Below, piece by piece: positions 38,926 to 51,653 of a stretch of DNA of 64,000 nt (position 1 is its first letter; each line of letters begins with the position of its first letter). A model generated the notes under the pieces. It saw only the letters and a program-made list of their open reading frames with translations, did no database searches and was not told the origin of the DNA. A program made the translations under genes and the position numbers. The DNA is from Pseudofabraea citricarpa (lineage: Eukaryota; Ascomycota; Leotiomycetes; Helotiales; Dermateaceae): assembly GCA_029641185.1 (NCBI GenBank), contig JAPWGK010000039.1, positions 1 to 64,000 of the forward strand, given 5' to 3'.

Positions 38926-39323
38926 ATAGTTTTGGTCGGACGTCGATGGAGGATTGGATTTTTGACTGATTGGAAGATATGCGAAGCTGTACAGAATTCA
39001 GAATGCTCTGAACAAATTATAGGGATATACAGAGATGATGGCAAATGTCGCCGGGATATTGCCAAAAGTCTACTCCCTGCACATACTGCCCATCGTTAGA
39101 CCATGTATCTATGTTTTGCCGAGGTAGTAAGTATACTACTGCAGAAGAAATTTCATTCCGTGTTGTGATTCTAACTTAATTCAATAGAAAAATATCTGCT
39201 CCATAATTGTGAAAAAATGGGTAGACATGTTTGTAGAAATATAATAAAGTATCAACAAAAGTATCTTTCCCTAATTTAGGTAGTTATATGTGATAAATTG
39301 AACGAATTCAGTTGCCAAACGCT
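38926..39323. other. Intergenic, no gene seen
   Basis: 3' flank of the SDR and of the hydrolase-tail pseudogene; AT-rich, nothing else seen. Confidence 0.5.
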
Positions 39324-40175
39324 TCAAGTGCTGCCAGAGTTTATACTGGTAAATGGATCTAGCATCTACTTAGCGCAATTTGTGTCTAGCTCGCCACCAA
39401 TCCGAAGTAGAGCGAGATTGAGGTGGCAGTCAACTATCTGGTTAAAAATCCGCTTGCATTTAGACTCGGTGATTGTAAATGCACAGCCGTTCTTTCAAAT
39501 AACGCCGATCTTGATCTCAGAAAACACATCTCCTGGCTCATTGATAACGTACTGGTTGTTATCACTTATTACGTAGCCGTCCGTGGCGACACACTAGTTA
39601 TCAAGAGCTCGTTGCAGAGCACCGTTAGTGATTTCACGCTTACCTTGCGGACGGCACTTGAGCACCTCTGTGCCTGTCTCTGTCTTAGATGTGTTTAGAT
39701 CATATCGCGGCTCGGACTGGGAGACAGCAGGCGGTGGCGCAGGTGCAGGAACAGAGACTGTTGACGTTACAGGCACCCGTGTTGTGAAAGTTCTCTTGGA
39801 ATCCACCGTCGTTACTGGACATGGAATGACAGTTGCTGGTATTGGAAATCCATGGTCCACACCATCGCCTCATTCTATAGGACCATCATTGGCCGATGCA
39901 TTTGACGGACAAAATCCTTGAGAGCATGCATAGTTGCAGATTCCAAAATCTTCCTCTACAATAGACCATGAGGTCAGACTCCTAAGTACCGGGGCAATCA
40001 TAGGAGTGTCTCCTGAGATAAGCCAACCACAGCCTTCTGGAGGATAGAAATTATAGTTGCAAGTAAAAACACAGACATCGTTGAACACATGACCCTCTCT
40101 TGAACCGGTCGTGGGTCGATTGCGGGTATTGCTTGCCAACGACCAAACTAGAGATTGTCTCCACGCCAAATCCAA
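39324..40175 (-). pseudogene. Relic of the C-terminal part of a secreted glycoside hydrolase
   Basis: One minus-strand frame runs through the region but is cut by stops at 39,870-39,872, 39,594-39,596, 39,495-39,497 and 39,366-39,368, all in the same phase. Between them the protein looks real: V-C-V-F-T-C-N-Y-N-F-Y-P-P-E-G-C and G-I-C-N-Y-A-C-S-Q-G-F-C-P (paired Cys modules as in tails of fungal GH71 or GH18 enzymes), a Pro/Val-rich linker, then D-N-N-Q-Y-V-I-N-E-P-G and K-N-G-C-A-F-T-I-T-E-S-K-C followed by N-C-A-K-stop, where the family has Trp. The lost Cys in FYPP (TAT from TGT) and the stops fit C-to-T/G-to-A change. No catalytic domain remains upstream. The family assignment is tentative. 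Confidence 0.6.
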
Positions 40176-40990
40176 TTTTTCCTATAGCCCGGCAAAATTT
40201 ATGAAAAATCAGGGTTACACAGGCACTATAAATGGACTTCCATCTGGGAACTTGGAGTAAGAAGCATCGATTGTGTCGAACATGTACTTAGATCCATACC
40301 GCCTTTTTCGCACCTAGCGATGACCAAGACGGGATAAAGAAGCACTTAGTGATATAGACGAGCAAGAAGAAGCTCGAAACCTGACCATCTAGGCACACTG
40401 ACCAGTATGAAAAACTTGACGCATACGTGGAAAAGTAGCGGGAAAGAAAGTAAAGCGAAGCTGTAAAGATTATAGAGGATTGTATAGAATAGAGAAATGT
40501 GTGCTGAGGATTAATCATTCACATTTTATGCCATCTTCTGCAGCTCTGAATACATAGAAGGCTGAACAGGAGGACGTTGTATTGTCATTCAAAAGTACTT
40601 AAAAAGCTTCAAGTATATAAATGAGTTTTTCTCAAGCGTGTAGAATGGTGTAATACTAGTACCATTTGTATATGTACTCACACTACATCTTGATTGTAAC
40701 GGAATGGCTTGCACGTAGTTCAAATCAAACTTGATACTTACCTCTTCACACAGATTCCAACCCGACGTTAGCTCATTCGGAGATCAGAATCCACTCATAA
40801 TTCCAAAAAAGCTACACTTATCTAAAGAGCTAATATCTACGCAGCGTTCAGAATATTATAATCATATGCACATGAGGATTTACGAGAAGATATTCTTTCG
40901 TGATATTATTCCTAAAATTAGAATATCAAATAATCATGCTGCCGTTCAAATTGGCTATCGAACATCTAAATTTTGTTAGTGACGAACGTA
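40176..40990. other. Intergenic, no gene seen
   Basis: Short frames only; no continuation of the pseudogene could be found upstream of 40,175, where a stop closes its frame. Confidence 0.5.
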
Positions 40991-42701
40991 TTATGTGATT
41001 ATATCGCTTACGAGATCGGTCCAAGACGAATTTGCTTTGTGGTTCCGGTCCGGAAATGCCCTTATAGCCCACACCTTCTCCAGCAACTGGACTGTGACCT
41101 CATTACGGAAGCCTGTACGATCCGATGATCCAATGAGGCGAATGCGGATATAGTGCCTCGAGTGAGGAGATAAGCAATCAAGCCCAGCCATGGTAAGGGG
41201 CAGCACTAGTAGTGTGCTCAGCTCGGTATCCATAGGAACTTCGGAGATAGTATCCAAGATCTCAGCAACGCTAGATTGAATATCGGGATGGTCGCTTGGC
41301 TGTGAGCTGTTCTTAAATCGAAGGAGTCGAAGTAAACAGGCATGGCGATATGCGTGCGCAATGGACTTCCAGTTGGGATCAAGAGTAGGATAGATATGTC
41401 GGTCAGTATCCCATAAGCGTAGCTCGTTTTCGCTTTCATCTAGCATCTGCCGGAAAGTGGAATCTGTTATAATGCCCTCCATATGCTGTTTCGCTATCGA
41501 AAAGACATTGCCCATGACTAAGAATATTTCTCGTGGACAGCCGTTCATCATCTCAAATCTATAATCGCTGGCATCAACGACTTTTTGGCGTATATCCTGC
41601 GTGAAGGCGAGCTTCTCACAAGAAATGAAGCATCGAACTAAATCGAACCTGGGGAAGTTAGAGCCTTAAAATAGAGGATCAGATTACAACCTAGGCGTAT
41701 GGCAGACCTACCATGTAAGAGTCGATAATAGAAATACTGCGCGTCTTCGTCTTGGATTAAATTTGACATCTTTCATCATCTGCTCACAGACAAACTTAGC
41801 CCCCTTTAAATGAGCGCCGTGGTGGGAGATTCCAGAGTCGCAGATCTAGAGATGTGAGTTAACAGTGAGCTTTGCTACATCGACTAAGAATCTGACATGC
41901 ATCGTGAATCATCAGAATAAGGATTGTGGCAAGAATTGCATCTTGTTCCGAATCCTCAGTCAACACAGTTCCGCTAGTTGCACCAGTTGTCGCAATACTG
42001 AGAAATCTAATTGCTTCCAATCGATGCTCGAGTGCTTCTGTCTCATAGCGCCTTTCTTTATGACGGGCCACATCCATGTGACAAGCAGTTAGTCCTAGTA
42101 CAGCATGCAACAATCCTTTATGTTCGTATGCTAGCGGAAGCACAAACTCGCGATATGGATTATTTCGGCCGTCAAGGTTATTCGCCATAATATGAGGACA
42201 TATATTCTTATCATCTAGATAAGGGTTGAAATTCAGTAACTCGAAAGCCGGAAGAAAAAGAGCTCGCTTACAGTAATATAGGGATAACTCTACATTTCTT
42301 GACGCAAGTAGAAGCTGAAAATCGTCAACAACCTCGACTGGTGAATCTTCACCAGCGTCTGTATCACCGAGATTCATGGGGTCACCCGTGAGGTCACTTG
42401 GAAGGACAATTCTGTCCGACTCTCCGATCAATGTTTTCTTACTGGCAGAGTTATGCACTACCTGCTGCTCAGGTTTTTTCTTTGTGGGTTTACTGGATAA
42501 CAGTGTGTGGCCGCGAGCCGCAGCAAGCTGGCGGTCGTGGGTCGACTTCTTGGGACCAACAACTGGGCAAAACTTGAACTTGGGCGGATAACCTGGACAT
42601 ATCAGACCTCTAGATACGCATCGCCGACAAGATGGTTGAGCTCGGTCGCATTTCCGAGCTTGCTTTCGGCAGGCAGCGCATGCACGTCCTAGAAACTTCA
42701 T
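40991..42701 (-). CDS. Zn2Cys6 transcription factor
   Basis: Exons 41,901-42,701, 41,712-41,845 and 40,991-41,648 give 530 residues. A Zn2Cys6 cluster at 8-35 has the exact spacing C-x2-C-x6-C-x6-C-x2-C-x6-C (C8, C11, C18, C25, C28, C35), followed by basic and Ser/Lys-rich linker sequence. The rest matches the fungal-specific regulatory region of the Fungal_trans_2 group (YYCKRALFLPAFELLNF, AYEHKGLLHAVLGLTACH, ICDSGISHHGAHLKGA, LFLVMGNVFSIAKQ-like). Nuclear DNA-binding regulator; targets unknown, but it sits between SDR/amidase and amine oxidase genes and may control them. The first intron (41,846-41,900) begins GCATGT, so it is a GC-AG intron; D|I-C-D-S-G-I-S then reads as in relatives. Confidence 0.9.
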
Positions 42702-43113
42702 GCTTAGATAAGAGTAGAAGGGCGCATCAACTGTTGGCAGCGAATTGCTTACCCAGAGTCGACATATGGATAGAATAGTGAATCGCTAGCAGTCTATAAC
42801 AGGAAACACAAACAGAAATGAGTGAGGGATCGCGAACGTGTGCTAATTGAGGGTTGCGAAGTTGCGAAAATTAAACTAAGATACGGTACGCACGTGAGGG
42901 TATTGCTCGGTGCGCGCACAATTACCTAATTCAGCTAGCGGAAGATAATCGTCTAGTCACTACAGCATCGCGCACGTGAAGGCTGAGAGATGGAGAAAAC
43001 GTCGGTCGTCATCTTGGATTATATCTGCACTTCGACTGCTCTAATTCAACATCTTTACAATGCAAATACAACTAACCAGCCACCAACCCCCAACAAATGA
43101 TTATATATGACTT
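42702..43113. promoter_or_regulatory. Promoter region of the Zn2Cys6 gene with two CACGTG boxes
   Basis: Two E-boxes in like context, CGCACGTGAGG (CACGTG at 42,891-42,896) and CGCACGTGAAG (42,973-42,978), lie 190 and 272 bp upstream of the start. They are candidate bHLH sites. The region also serves as the 3' flank of the amine oxidase gene. Confidence 0.4.
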
Positions 43114-45203
43114 TTAAGAATGACAGCTCTTTTTATCATCACAGGCTTTCGCCAGCGTTGATAAGTTGAAAGCTTGACTTGATCTAGGCACATCGTTGCT
43201 GGGATTGAGAGTAAAGAAATTGGAGGGTTTCAAAGTCACAGTCATTGTCTCTGCAGTCATGACAGGGAAGTCTACGCAGGTGTTAGTGCGAGCAGCAGCG
43301 GAATCATCATACATGGGGGGTCTCGTACCTTCTGGTCGAGGGACATGCGTCAGGCCAAAAGTGTGCCATAAGACAACATCGGTGTCTTCGACGCTTTCGT
43401 CCCGCTGCGACCAGATAGCCAGTCCAGTATCCTCACGACTTTGATTCGTGAATTCACCTGCAGCCCATAGCTCGTCGTCTCCGTTCTTCGTCACCCAGAT
43501 CGGCTTGGATGCAAATATGCCACGTTTGAAATTAAAAGTACGTGGCTTCATAATCATCATCTGACTCTGAATACCGTGCAGTTTGTAGGATACAGGCTTG
43601 CTGGTCAGACTATTGATGACTGACGAGTTCTGGATTCGATAGGTACGCGAGACATCAGAGTTCATGTTGTAACCTCCAGGCTTGCTGATGATAGTGCTTT
43701 CTGTCTTGAAAGCGACGCCGAAAGGATCCAGTTCCTTGTTTTCATCTACTGCTACTACATCGTCATAGACTATTGTGTTGTTGTGTCCATCAATAGCGGG
43801 ATCAATTCTGAGATTGAAAAGATGCTGGTGATTGATTGCCAGGGCGCCAGCAGAAACTTTGGTGCCCCACGACAGCTGTTCGTTACCCTCTGCGAGAGGA
43901 ACGGTGGAAACGATTCCTGTTGCTTTCAGCTCGAAATGAACATTAGCCGATTGGTCGAGGATAAAGGCGAAGATATATTCGTAATTAGCGACCGTGGCCG
44001 TGCATTGAATAACGAGCTGACGATTGCGAGTAATCGAAGCTTTGCCATTACGGTTGTTGGTATGTTTCCAGCCAATTCCCTGATCGATCTCGTGCATGCA
44101 TACAACGTTGGGAAGGTGGACCGTGTGACCATCCTCAGTGACACGATATCCGTCGAAATACCGAATATGGCCTAAACAATCACATCCTAGCTCGAGAGAG
44201 TTCGATGTAAGGCCCAGTCCAGCATCACCAAGATCGAAGGCTTGTTTTCGATGATAAGGTGATCTCGGATCACCATATGGTACCGTCATTTCGCTGAAGG
44301 AGAGGCGATAGAACGTTGACCGTCCGTCATAAGTCAAATTGTGCAAGACTGGACCTTCTCGTAATGTCCATCCTAAGGTGAATTTCCATTTCTGCCATTC
44401 CACCTGCCTCCCGCTAACAGAAAAGGAAGGTCCATCTGGTTGAGTGACCTGAAGCGGCTTGAGATCCTGCCTGAATTGATCTTCCCCCATAATGCTGGCA
44501 GCATATTCCACAGCTGGAACCGGGGTCCAAGGCGCTACCTCGCCAGATCTTGGTGTTTTGCTGATTGGGAGCCAATCAATCCACTGAAGTGAAAGGTCAA
44601 AGGCGTTGATCACAGGAGAGAACGGCGCCGGCAAAGAGTAATGGTTTGCCTCGGGATCGTCATTGAGCACAATATACATGTAACATTGGTATAAGCGACG
44701 GCGTTCAGAAGCGTTGTCTGTACCGAAGCCCCATGGATCATTAATGACACGAGCTCTAGCAGATTGTTAGCTTTTAAATTGCTATGCTCAATATAAACAA
44801 TCTACCCCAAAGGAAGCTCAAGCTTTTTGACCAGGGCAATAACATCAGGGTGGTTGTCGCAAGCTTTCTCTACTGCCGCTACTTCATCTGCATCAACTGG
44901 ACCAACTACGTCGGGCAACTGCTGAACAGAGACAACTTGGCTCGTCGTAATGTTAATGATGGACTTGTGCAAGATATTTTCGCCATGTTTGTGGAAATAT
45001 GCTCTTGCTCGACGATCAGGGCATTTCGGCAGAGCTTTTCCGAGTCTCTCAGCGTCTAAATATGGCACAACCTCGGATTTTGGTGCTTCGAACAGGTCTA
45101 GGAACTTGAAACGTAGTCTGGAGCCGGTAAAGTGCTCCTGGAGGATACTCACAGCACGGGCTAACTCGTTGGGAGTTATGGGGTCTAGTGGAGAAGTAGT
45201 CAT
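43114..45203 (-). CDS. Copper amine oxidase
   Basis: Exons 44,806-45,203 and 43,114-44,755 (intron 44,756-44,805, GTAGAT...CTAG) give 679 residues. The enzyme oxidises primary amines to aldehyde, ammonia and H2O2 using copper and topaquinone. All key residues are present: catalytic base Asp307 (KQAFDLGD), the Tyr391 that becomes topaquinone (N-Y-E-Y), Cu ligands His442, His444 (NHQHLF) and His603 (GLTHVPRPEG). Spacings agree closely with the bacterial Arthrobacter enzyme. N2/N3 domains occupy the first 220 residues. I chose the start MTTSPLDPITPNEL because family similarity begins there; an ATG 23 codons upstream (45,272) is an alternative. No clear PTS1 at the end (SCHS). It is flanked on both sides by regulators. 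Confidence 0.94.
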
Positions 45204-45725
45204 CGTCGCAGCTGTGACAGGCGTGCTTGAGTTTGGAGGAATAGTGAACTTGCAATAGAGACTGCTCTTCAATTCCCAGAGGATAGAGCGAATATGGCAA
45301 AAATATAAACCGCTGTCTTTAGTTACATCTTCATCGGTAAGAAAATAGTATACCCTGGACTAAAGCTTGCACAAATACGCCAACCTTGCATCTGTGATTA
45401 TTGCCGCTTTCGGGTATACTACGCGCTACTCAATGCCACTTCTCTTATCGCGCGATGTCGCCTCGGTCGCGTATTTGCGTTGCCAATGCGATACGAGCTG
45501 AGAGGACTGCTTTTCGAACCAGCCCATCTTCCCCTGTTTAGGGAATGAAGATGAAAGACCTCTTGCGAGCTTTTGATTATTCGATGACACCTAAAAGACG
45601 CCAAGTAGTACTAATAACTCAAATAATTACAGTGGTTCCTAGAATGACACCAGATACTTGAAAGATGTGGGTGCTGTATCACATATTTGCCCATCTTATG
45701 TCCATGTCAACGTGTTGAGTACCTA
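45204..45725. other. Intergenic, promoter of the amine oxidase
   Basis: About 0.5 kb; includes the alternative upstream start of the amine oxidase (45,272). No other gene supported. Confidence 0.5.
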
Positions 45726-48325
45726 TTACCCAAGAAGCGTCTCCCAGCCCATCCGTGCCATAAAGCTCATCCAGCAACAATCGCGATTGTGTTGATCTGC
45801 CGCTTTCCACGTTCCCTCCAAGATCTGTTGTATGCGAGAGTAAGGAGCCACGCCGAGGAATGGCCTATTTGCTTCAAACCTCATACGAATGAAGTTGCGC
45901 CAGTAGGCAATTGGGTTCTCATCCTCATCCTCATTCGCATCAGTATCCTCGGCTACTGGCACGTGAAGATTTGCCTCAGCGTGAGTGCTTGTTAACTTTT
46001 CTTGTACGACCCACGATCCAGTGATTAATAGCAAGATCGGCTGGGTCGTCCTGGTACCAGATGTTATGGGAAGCTCACGTAACAATTCAAGCCCGCGGAA
46101 CGCAATTGCTTGGAGTAGTCGGTGCCTAGTAGCGGTGAACCTTGAAGAGGGACAACCAGAGCGCATAGAATAATCACGAGCAAACTCTTCATCTGCGCAG
46201 TTTTGTGTATTAACACCTAGAAATGAAAGCATATCCAACGGAAGGCGCTTTTGCAATAGTTCTGGAACGATGGTGTATAACTGAAGAATACCTGCGCATC
46301 GATACGCCTCCATCAATGTTAAGATGTGGCTAACCGGTGTCTCCTCATCCATAATATCATTTGTGGTGTCGATATGAGGCCCTTCCCATCCAAGAAGATA
46401 TGTTTCCAACGCCCGTGCTTGCTGCATGTGGCTATTAGTGAAGTGAGATACGTCAAATTTTTCTTCCCCGAGGGTACGTATTCGACCGAGGGAACCAATC
46501 TTTCCTATACAGAGATAGAGCTCTGCTGAGAATCCGGTGGATGGATGTGGTACAAGGAACCTAGTGCAAGGCTCTCCATCCCTCTGCGGATCTCGAAACA
46601 GCTTTTCTTTTCTAAGAATGGTGTGAAGATAGTTCTGTCGCGCAAGGTGGACTTCGGGTACATTTGTAACAAAGGCGGCCGTCATTTGCCAATATACGAA
46701 AAACCCCAGAGCAAAAGACGACTCAAAATCTAGCTGGACTGCTTTCCCGGTTAACCAGTGAGTGAGTAGTTCCCACGCCCCGTCAAAATGAACAATGCCA
46801 GTGTCAGCAGTATTGAACCAAGACGTTGTAGATCCAAGTAGCGTAACACTTAGCATTAAAACGTTCTTGATTTGGAACTCTATATTAGAGGCTTTCAGGA
46901 TATCTTGACGGACGGCAACGAAGGCCTCGGCTTGCAAATTTAGAGCTTCCTGGGTTAGTGCTGAGTATGTATTTGCATGCGCGGCTGCCAATGCTTGGAC
47001 GAGGAGATATATCGTACTGGATTCAGCCATCTGGGACGATATGATGCTCCGAAATGGATTAAGCGGCGAATCGAAGTTCGAAAGAAGAGCACAAGTCCGC
47101 TTAAAATAAGCGTCACACAGTTGCGTCGGTCGGTGCTGGAGAGTCCGTGGAAGGGGAGATATGTGGCTGTTGATCCGCCTCTGTCTTTGAGATTCAGGTA
47201 GTGTCCATGGCATCTCGAGTTGGCAACGTGAGGAAATCGCCGAATTGGGTAACATTACTTGCTGGTCTATGAGACTCTTACTTCCTATTTGTTCATGTCC
47301 TCGGCCATTTGACAAAGTTGAGTCGTATAGCACTGGCGGCGAGTATTCCCTTGCCGATATCTCGGATGCTTCTTGTCTAGTACATGCATGATTTTCCATG
47401 TTTAAGTTCTCAGTAGCCGCCAACGTGTGGTGAATTTTCGCCTGATCATATATGATGAGACCATGCTCAGAAGTGGACAGTATGCTATTCATCAACGTAC
47501 CTTAAGCTGTTGGTAAGATCTCATTCTCTCTTGCAGTTCATGTTGCGCTAGTAAGTCTTTAAAGGCGTTCGCGTATTCTGTTGTGCGAATCGGCCTCATA
47601 TATGTCAGCGTGGGAGATGCTAGTAGAGCTTGAGTAGAACCATACGAAGAGGATGCTGAACCAGCCCCATCATCCTCATGAGGGATGTCTACATCAAGTA
47701 GTGACTGTGCTAGTAAATTCTCATCTGAATTGCAGCTCAAAGGTGGGCAAGGTAACCACGGAATAGAATGGCGGCCACTATCTTCTACAGCTGTGTCAAG
47801 GAGCTGGAAATTTGTGCTCTCAAGAACGCTCTGCTCTGCACGTAGATCATGAGTGACCGAGAGGGTGGCTACCATACGAGTGTCCTCAGATTTCTCGCGA
47901 TTGTAGCTCTATGCAAAATATGAGTTTGGAAATCCTTCAATTCGAAAGGGACTTACCTCATAGACAAAGGTATCCAAGATGAATTCTAAATCGATCCTAT
48001 TTGCAGCCAAGTACTTATTCATGAAATCTTTCAAGAAAGAAGCCTTGCCAGACCTGCGGCCCTCGTGGTTTTCCCAGGCATCTGCTATAACCCGGCAGAG
48101 ATCGTGAACAGCCACAATTTCTTTCCAACCACCACCTGGCAGCTCTAAACCCCATCGACCTAAGTCATTGCGCGTTATGATATCCGGCCGGGTACGGAAT
48201 AACTCCCGCACAGGTCGTGATCCCTTGACGCTCCGCCATCGTTTTTTGCTCGCTTTGGCCGCTTTGAGGCGATTTTCCCAGGCCGTAGTGGTTCTGGCTA
48301 GCGCCTCCTCAAACACCATTGCCAT
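45726..48325 (-). CDS. Fungal-specific transcription factor-like protein without visible Zn2Cys6 cluster
   Basis: Exons 47,957-48,325, 47,501-47,908 and 45,726-47,441 give 830 residues. Introns are 47,909-47,956 (GTAAGT...ATAG) and 47,442-47,500 (GTACGT...TCAG). The C-terminal 570 residues match the fungal regulator middle domain of the ARCA/acriflavine-resistance type (YFKRTCALLSNFDSPLNPFRSI, SSTIYLLVQALAAAH, LLGSTTSWFNTADTG, LETYLLGWEGP, ILLLITGSWVVQEKLT). The first 260 residues have no Cys cluster; exon 1 is basic and Trp-containing (RWRSVKGSRPVRELFRTRP) and unlike anything I recognise. Either an upstream Zn2Cys6 exon is missed, exon 1 belongs to a separate gene, or this is a cluster-less regulator. 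Next to the amine oxidase. Confidence 0.75.
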
Positions 48326-49536
48326 GCACTCTGATAATACTTAGCTGCTTACCGACGCGGCTGAGAGCTACAATTCTGGTGTTGCTCAGTACTTTGAACC
48401 AGAAATTGGAAATTCGTTAAACTCTAGACGTTGATGTCGTCGGCATCCCGGCTAGAACTAGTTCTAACGACTCGTGCCGATTAAGTGCCGATCTGGAACT
48501 AATGACCTCTGATAACAACAGGGGTGAACCAGATCTTAGAATATTATATGTATACTCACGCATCCAAGACATATAGCATGTGATGGACTTCTTTTGTTTT
48601 TCTCTGCACTAATATCCTCATGCTAGCAATCCTGGCGTGGGCTGACAGGTTTATCTCGATTCGCGACCGCCCGACAAATCTCCGATCTGGACCGTGTCCA
48701 GGGAAGATAAGGAGCAGTAACTTTTGAATTCAACGTGGCGGCTTCCGAAAAAGCTATCCGATATTAGGCAGATGGAGCCATTGTTATTCTCGGTATAATC
48801 GGTACAATCGATATGTCCGTCCACAATGCTAGTCACGTTTCTTCTCGGGTTTGGGGAGAAGTAAGGTTAGTAGCTACACTATAACTTCGACGAAGTCATT
48901 TCGTCTTCTATACATTATCTTCTGTTCTTCTCAGCATTCTGTATTTCTTCTCTATATCCAGCCACGTAGAGTGATGTATTCGATAGTCATAATGATATCT
49001 TGTAATAATTTGACACCAAATCCTTCGGTATCCTGAAAATTACACGAAGCATACCACCTCATATGCAGTCTCGTAGAACAGGCACAATCAGTACCGCTAA
49101 CAAAACTAGTTTACAGCTGTCATAGTGTATTATTTGGATTATGGGACTATGAAGAACCTCACTGGAGAAGGAAGTGTTTCCCAAGGAACAAAGACTCATT
49201 AAGGTTAGACATTAAACATTCAAGAGGTGGTTTTGAGAATCCCAATTGCTTTTTAGATTGTCCTTGCATTTACTACGCTCGCTATTATGCTATTTCTGCC
49301 AAATACCTCAAGATGGCTATTTGCACATAGACGACAGAAAGAGGCTTTTGCCAAAATAAAGTCTAGCTATACCTTCTTTTTTATTTAAGAAATTCGCTGC
49401 AACAACAGTATCAACTTCACATAGATACCACATGCATTGCATTGGAGAATCGATGAACAGAGAATCTCTTGGGGTCAAAATTTCTTTTTGCGTCTATCTG
49501 ACAAGTCCCCTTCTATTATTCCAACCAAGGCTGACT
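48326..49536. other. Intergenic, no gene seen
   Basis: About 1.2 kb; several ATG-started frames under 65 codons only. If the neighbouring regulator has a missing Zn2Cys6 exon it would have to be in 48,330-48,800 on the minus strand; I did not find one. Confidence 0.5.
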
Positions 49537-49845
49537 CTAAAGGCTGCTGAAAACTATCTCGCCTTTGCATGTGATGGGCATCTTGTTGCTAAACTTCTTG
49601 ATGTCGTCGTCCAATTCGTGGCCGCCATTGTCCATAGCCTTATCAAAATGCTCCACTGATTCCCAGTACATGGTGCATTGAACGCTGTATGGTTCGTCGG
49701 CGCCTAGTTTGACCACCTTATACCCGGACATGCCTTGAGATCCAAAGACCTTTTGACATTGGGGCATATATGTCGAAGTGTAGTAGTTGACATCGAAAGT
49801 CGAATCGGCTGTCCGAGGATAGAAGACGGTAACTGAGCTAGGCAT
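49537..49845 (-). CDS. EthD-domain protein (copy 1)
   Basis: Intronless, 102 residues, the full length of an EthD-type dimeric alpha/beta-barrel protein. It starts M-P-S-S-V-T-V-F-Y-P with the family pattern of an N-terminal strand, then NYYTSTYMPQCQKVF (the Y-Y-x-x-x-H/Y-x-P helix), GMSGYKVVKLG, CTMYWESVEHFDKAM and a C-terminal strand. Relatives serve with oxygenases or as small cofactor-free enzymes, and exact reactions are mostly unknown. It is a close paralogue of the gene at 50,840 (both 102 residues, sharing YWESV-x-HFDKAM-x-NGGH). Cytosolic. Confidence 0.9.
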   Translation of the reverse strand: MPSSVTVFYPRTADSTFDVNYYTSTYMPQCQKVFGSQGMSGYKVVKLGADEPYSVQCTMYWESVEHFDKAMDNGGHELDDDIKKFSNKMPITCKGEIVFSSL

Positions 49846-50839
49846 TTTGGGAAACTGTCGCTGGGAAACTTGGGAACTGATCTGGGCGACACGTTAGTAT
49901 CTTACATGGTACATGTGCAGCTAAAAGTATAGCAGGGGAGGACGGACAGATCGTTGCCGTGTAGATGAGCCAGGGAAGAACAGATTGTGGAAGTCTTGGG
50001 TTGAGAGCTGAGGGGCGACAATTGCAGAGAGTGAAGCGGATGAGGGATGCGGAAGACACTCACTCTACTTTATACTGTGATAGAAATACTACCGATGCAA
50101 AACGCCGATTTCATCAAATCCCCGAACCAGCTCAATCCGTGTAAAGATGGACAGTAAAGAAAGCAAAGACACACGTAAGAGAAAGAAGTAAGCCTGTGCG
50201 ACCAAATGCGGCAAACCTCTACGCAGCCGAGGGAGGATCTTAGCTTTATCGCGATACCGCGAGCTAGTTCTATGCTATCCCCGCAATCTAATGTGGATCA
50301 GATGTGATCCCTTGGCGCTCCGGCTACCAGGATCGAATGGGACGCATGGGTGTGCGAGGTGTGGACGTTGATAGTCCACAAGACCTAACGATAGTGAGAA
50401 GACGGAATAACAAGTGGCGAAGGAATGGATTCTTTCTTTACTTTGGAAACTTCAGAACGGCTTAGGTCATTTCCGATAGAGTCGGTAATACAAGATTTGT
50501 ACACACTAGAGTAATAACCAACGGCTTGTTAAGACAAAATTGTATAAAGGTAGATGTTTGCTAACTAGACTTGATCTTTGATCAGGGCTGGGAGATTTTT
50601 TTATACTAGATATTTATTGTATATAGGCAAAGAAGTATATTCCAACTTTTCGTTACTTAATGGCTCTCTGCGAGTCGCTTCATTTCTTGCTACGATACAG
50701 TTTGTCACCCTCACGGTTTGTCCTTTCATAAGCCCTCCCCAAGAATGACTGACAATCCTCCTTGAGAATGACTAATAACCCCATCTAGAACGACTAACAA
50801 TCCTCCTCAAGAATGATCAACAGGATTTCGGTCTTGGTA
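49846..50839. other. Intergenic between the EthD paralogues
   Basis: Promoter of copy 1 and 3' flank of copy 2. Contains the palindrome TATCGCGATA at 50,247-50,256 and a degenerate tandem array just after copy 2. No gene supported. Confidence 0.5.
50736..50820. repeat. 22-23-bp degenerate tandem repeat, four copies
   Basis: The core AAGAATGACT-like segment recurs at 50,741, 50,764, 50,786 and 50,809 (GAGAATGACT, TAGAACGACT, AAGAATGATC), each preceded by a C/T-rich stretch such as AATCCTCCT. It lies directly downstream of EthD copy 2 and may be part of its 3' UTR. Confidence 0.75.
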
Positions 50840-51148
50840 TCAAGGGTACGAGCCGACAATATCCCCTCCCAAAGTGTCTGGATCAATGCCACTAAAGACC
50901 TTGATTTCTTCATCCAGGTCGTGACCTCCATTCTCCATAGCTTTATCGAAATGTCCCACAGACTCCCAGTACATCAAGATTTGTACAGTCCATGGAGATT
51001 CGGGGGAGGCGGTATAATGGACGATTTCGTAGCCGGTCATGCCCTGTGGCTTGTACTGGGCAAATGCCTTGGGCATGAAAGTGTTGATGTAGTAGTTGAG
51101 ATTGAACCTGTGACCCAGAGGATAGACACAATTGACGATGCTAGGCAT
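50840..51148 (-). CDS. EthD-domain protein (copy 2)
   Basis: Intronless, 102 residues, same length and layout as the copy at 49,537: MPSIVNCVYP start, NYYINTFMPKAFAQY helix, GMTGYEIVHY, LMYWESVGHFDKAMENGGHDLDEE and a short C-terminal strand. Divergence from copy 1 is moderate, so the duplication is not recent. It is transcribed away from the Old Yellow Enzyme gene with 505 bp between the start codons, suggesting shared control. Reaction unknown; EthD/YciI-like proteins in fungal clusters often act on aromatic or polyketide intermediates. Confidence 0.9.
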   Translation of the reverse strand: MPSIVNCVYPLGHRFNLNYYINTFMPKAFAQYKPQGMTGYEIVHYTASPESPWTVQILMYWESVGHFDKAMENGGHDLDEEIKVFSGIDPDTLGGDIVGSYP

Positions 51149-51653
51149 GTTGGGCGGCGATTTTTGATTTTGATAGATTGGTTGTTGCGAGATTGGGATG
51201 GCTAAGCGAGGAACGATCTGGTCTTCAGAAACTCATGAAAGGCCAAACAGCTTCTTATGTAGTTCAGATACAGAAACCAAATGCTGATAAAATGAAGGCC
51301 TTGGTCCAGAATTGAACTTCGCAGAACAACGAAAACCGAATCGCGTCGTTGTGGACCACTTTAGGAAAACGGGGTCTAGGTCTGTCTCTCTGGGTCGGGC
51401 GTTACCGTACCCAAAAGGTAAAAGAACGCGACGCTTAATAAACCCTAAGAAACACCGCCGTGCGACAAGGCTAGATTTGTCAAATCGACTACGAAACCCG
51501 CCACGATAGATGAACTTGGCTTCAATAATTATACTCGCGCTCTGTCGAGTATATGAAGGAGCATATGAAAATATCTTTCCTTCCCTGTTACACAATCTTC
51601 CTGCCACATTGAAGAAAGGTCGCAGCTCTCTCAATTCACTAGAATCCACAACT
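51149..51653. promoter_or_regulatory. Divergent promoter of EthD copy 2 and the Old Yellow Enzyme
   Basis: 505 bp separate the two start codons. Both genes probably read outward from here. I saw no clear repeated operator. Long frames on both strands crossing this region lack family features. Confidence 0.5.
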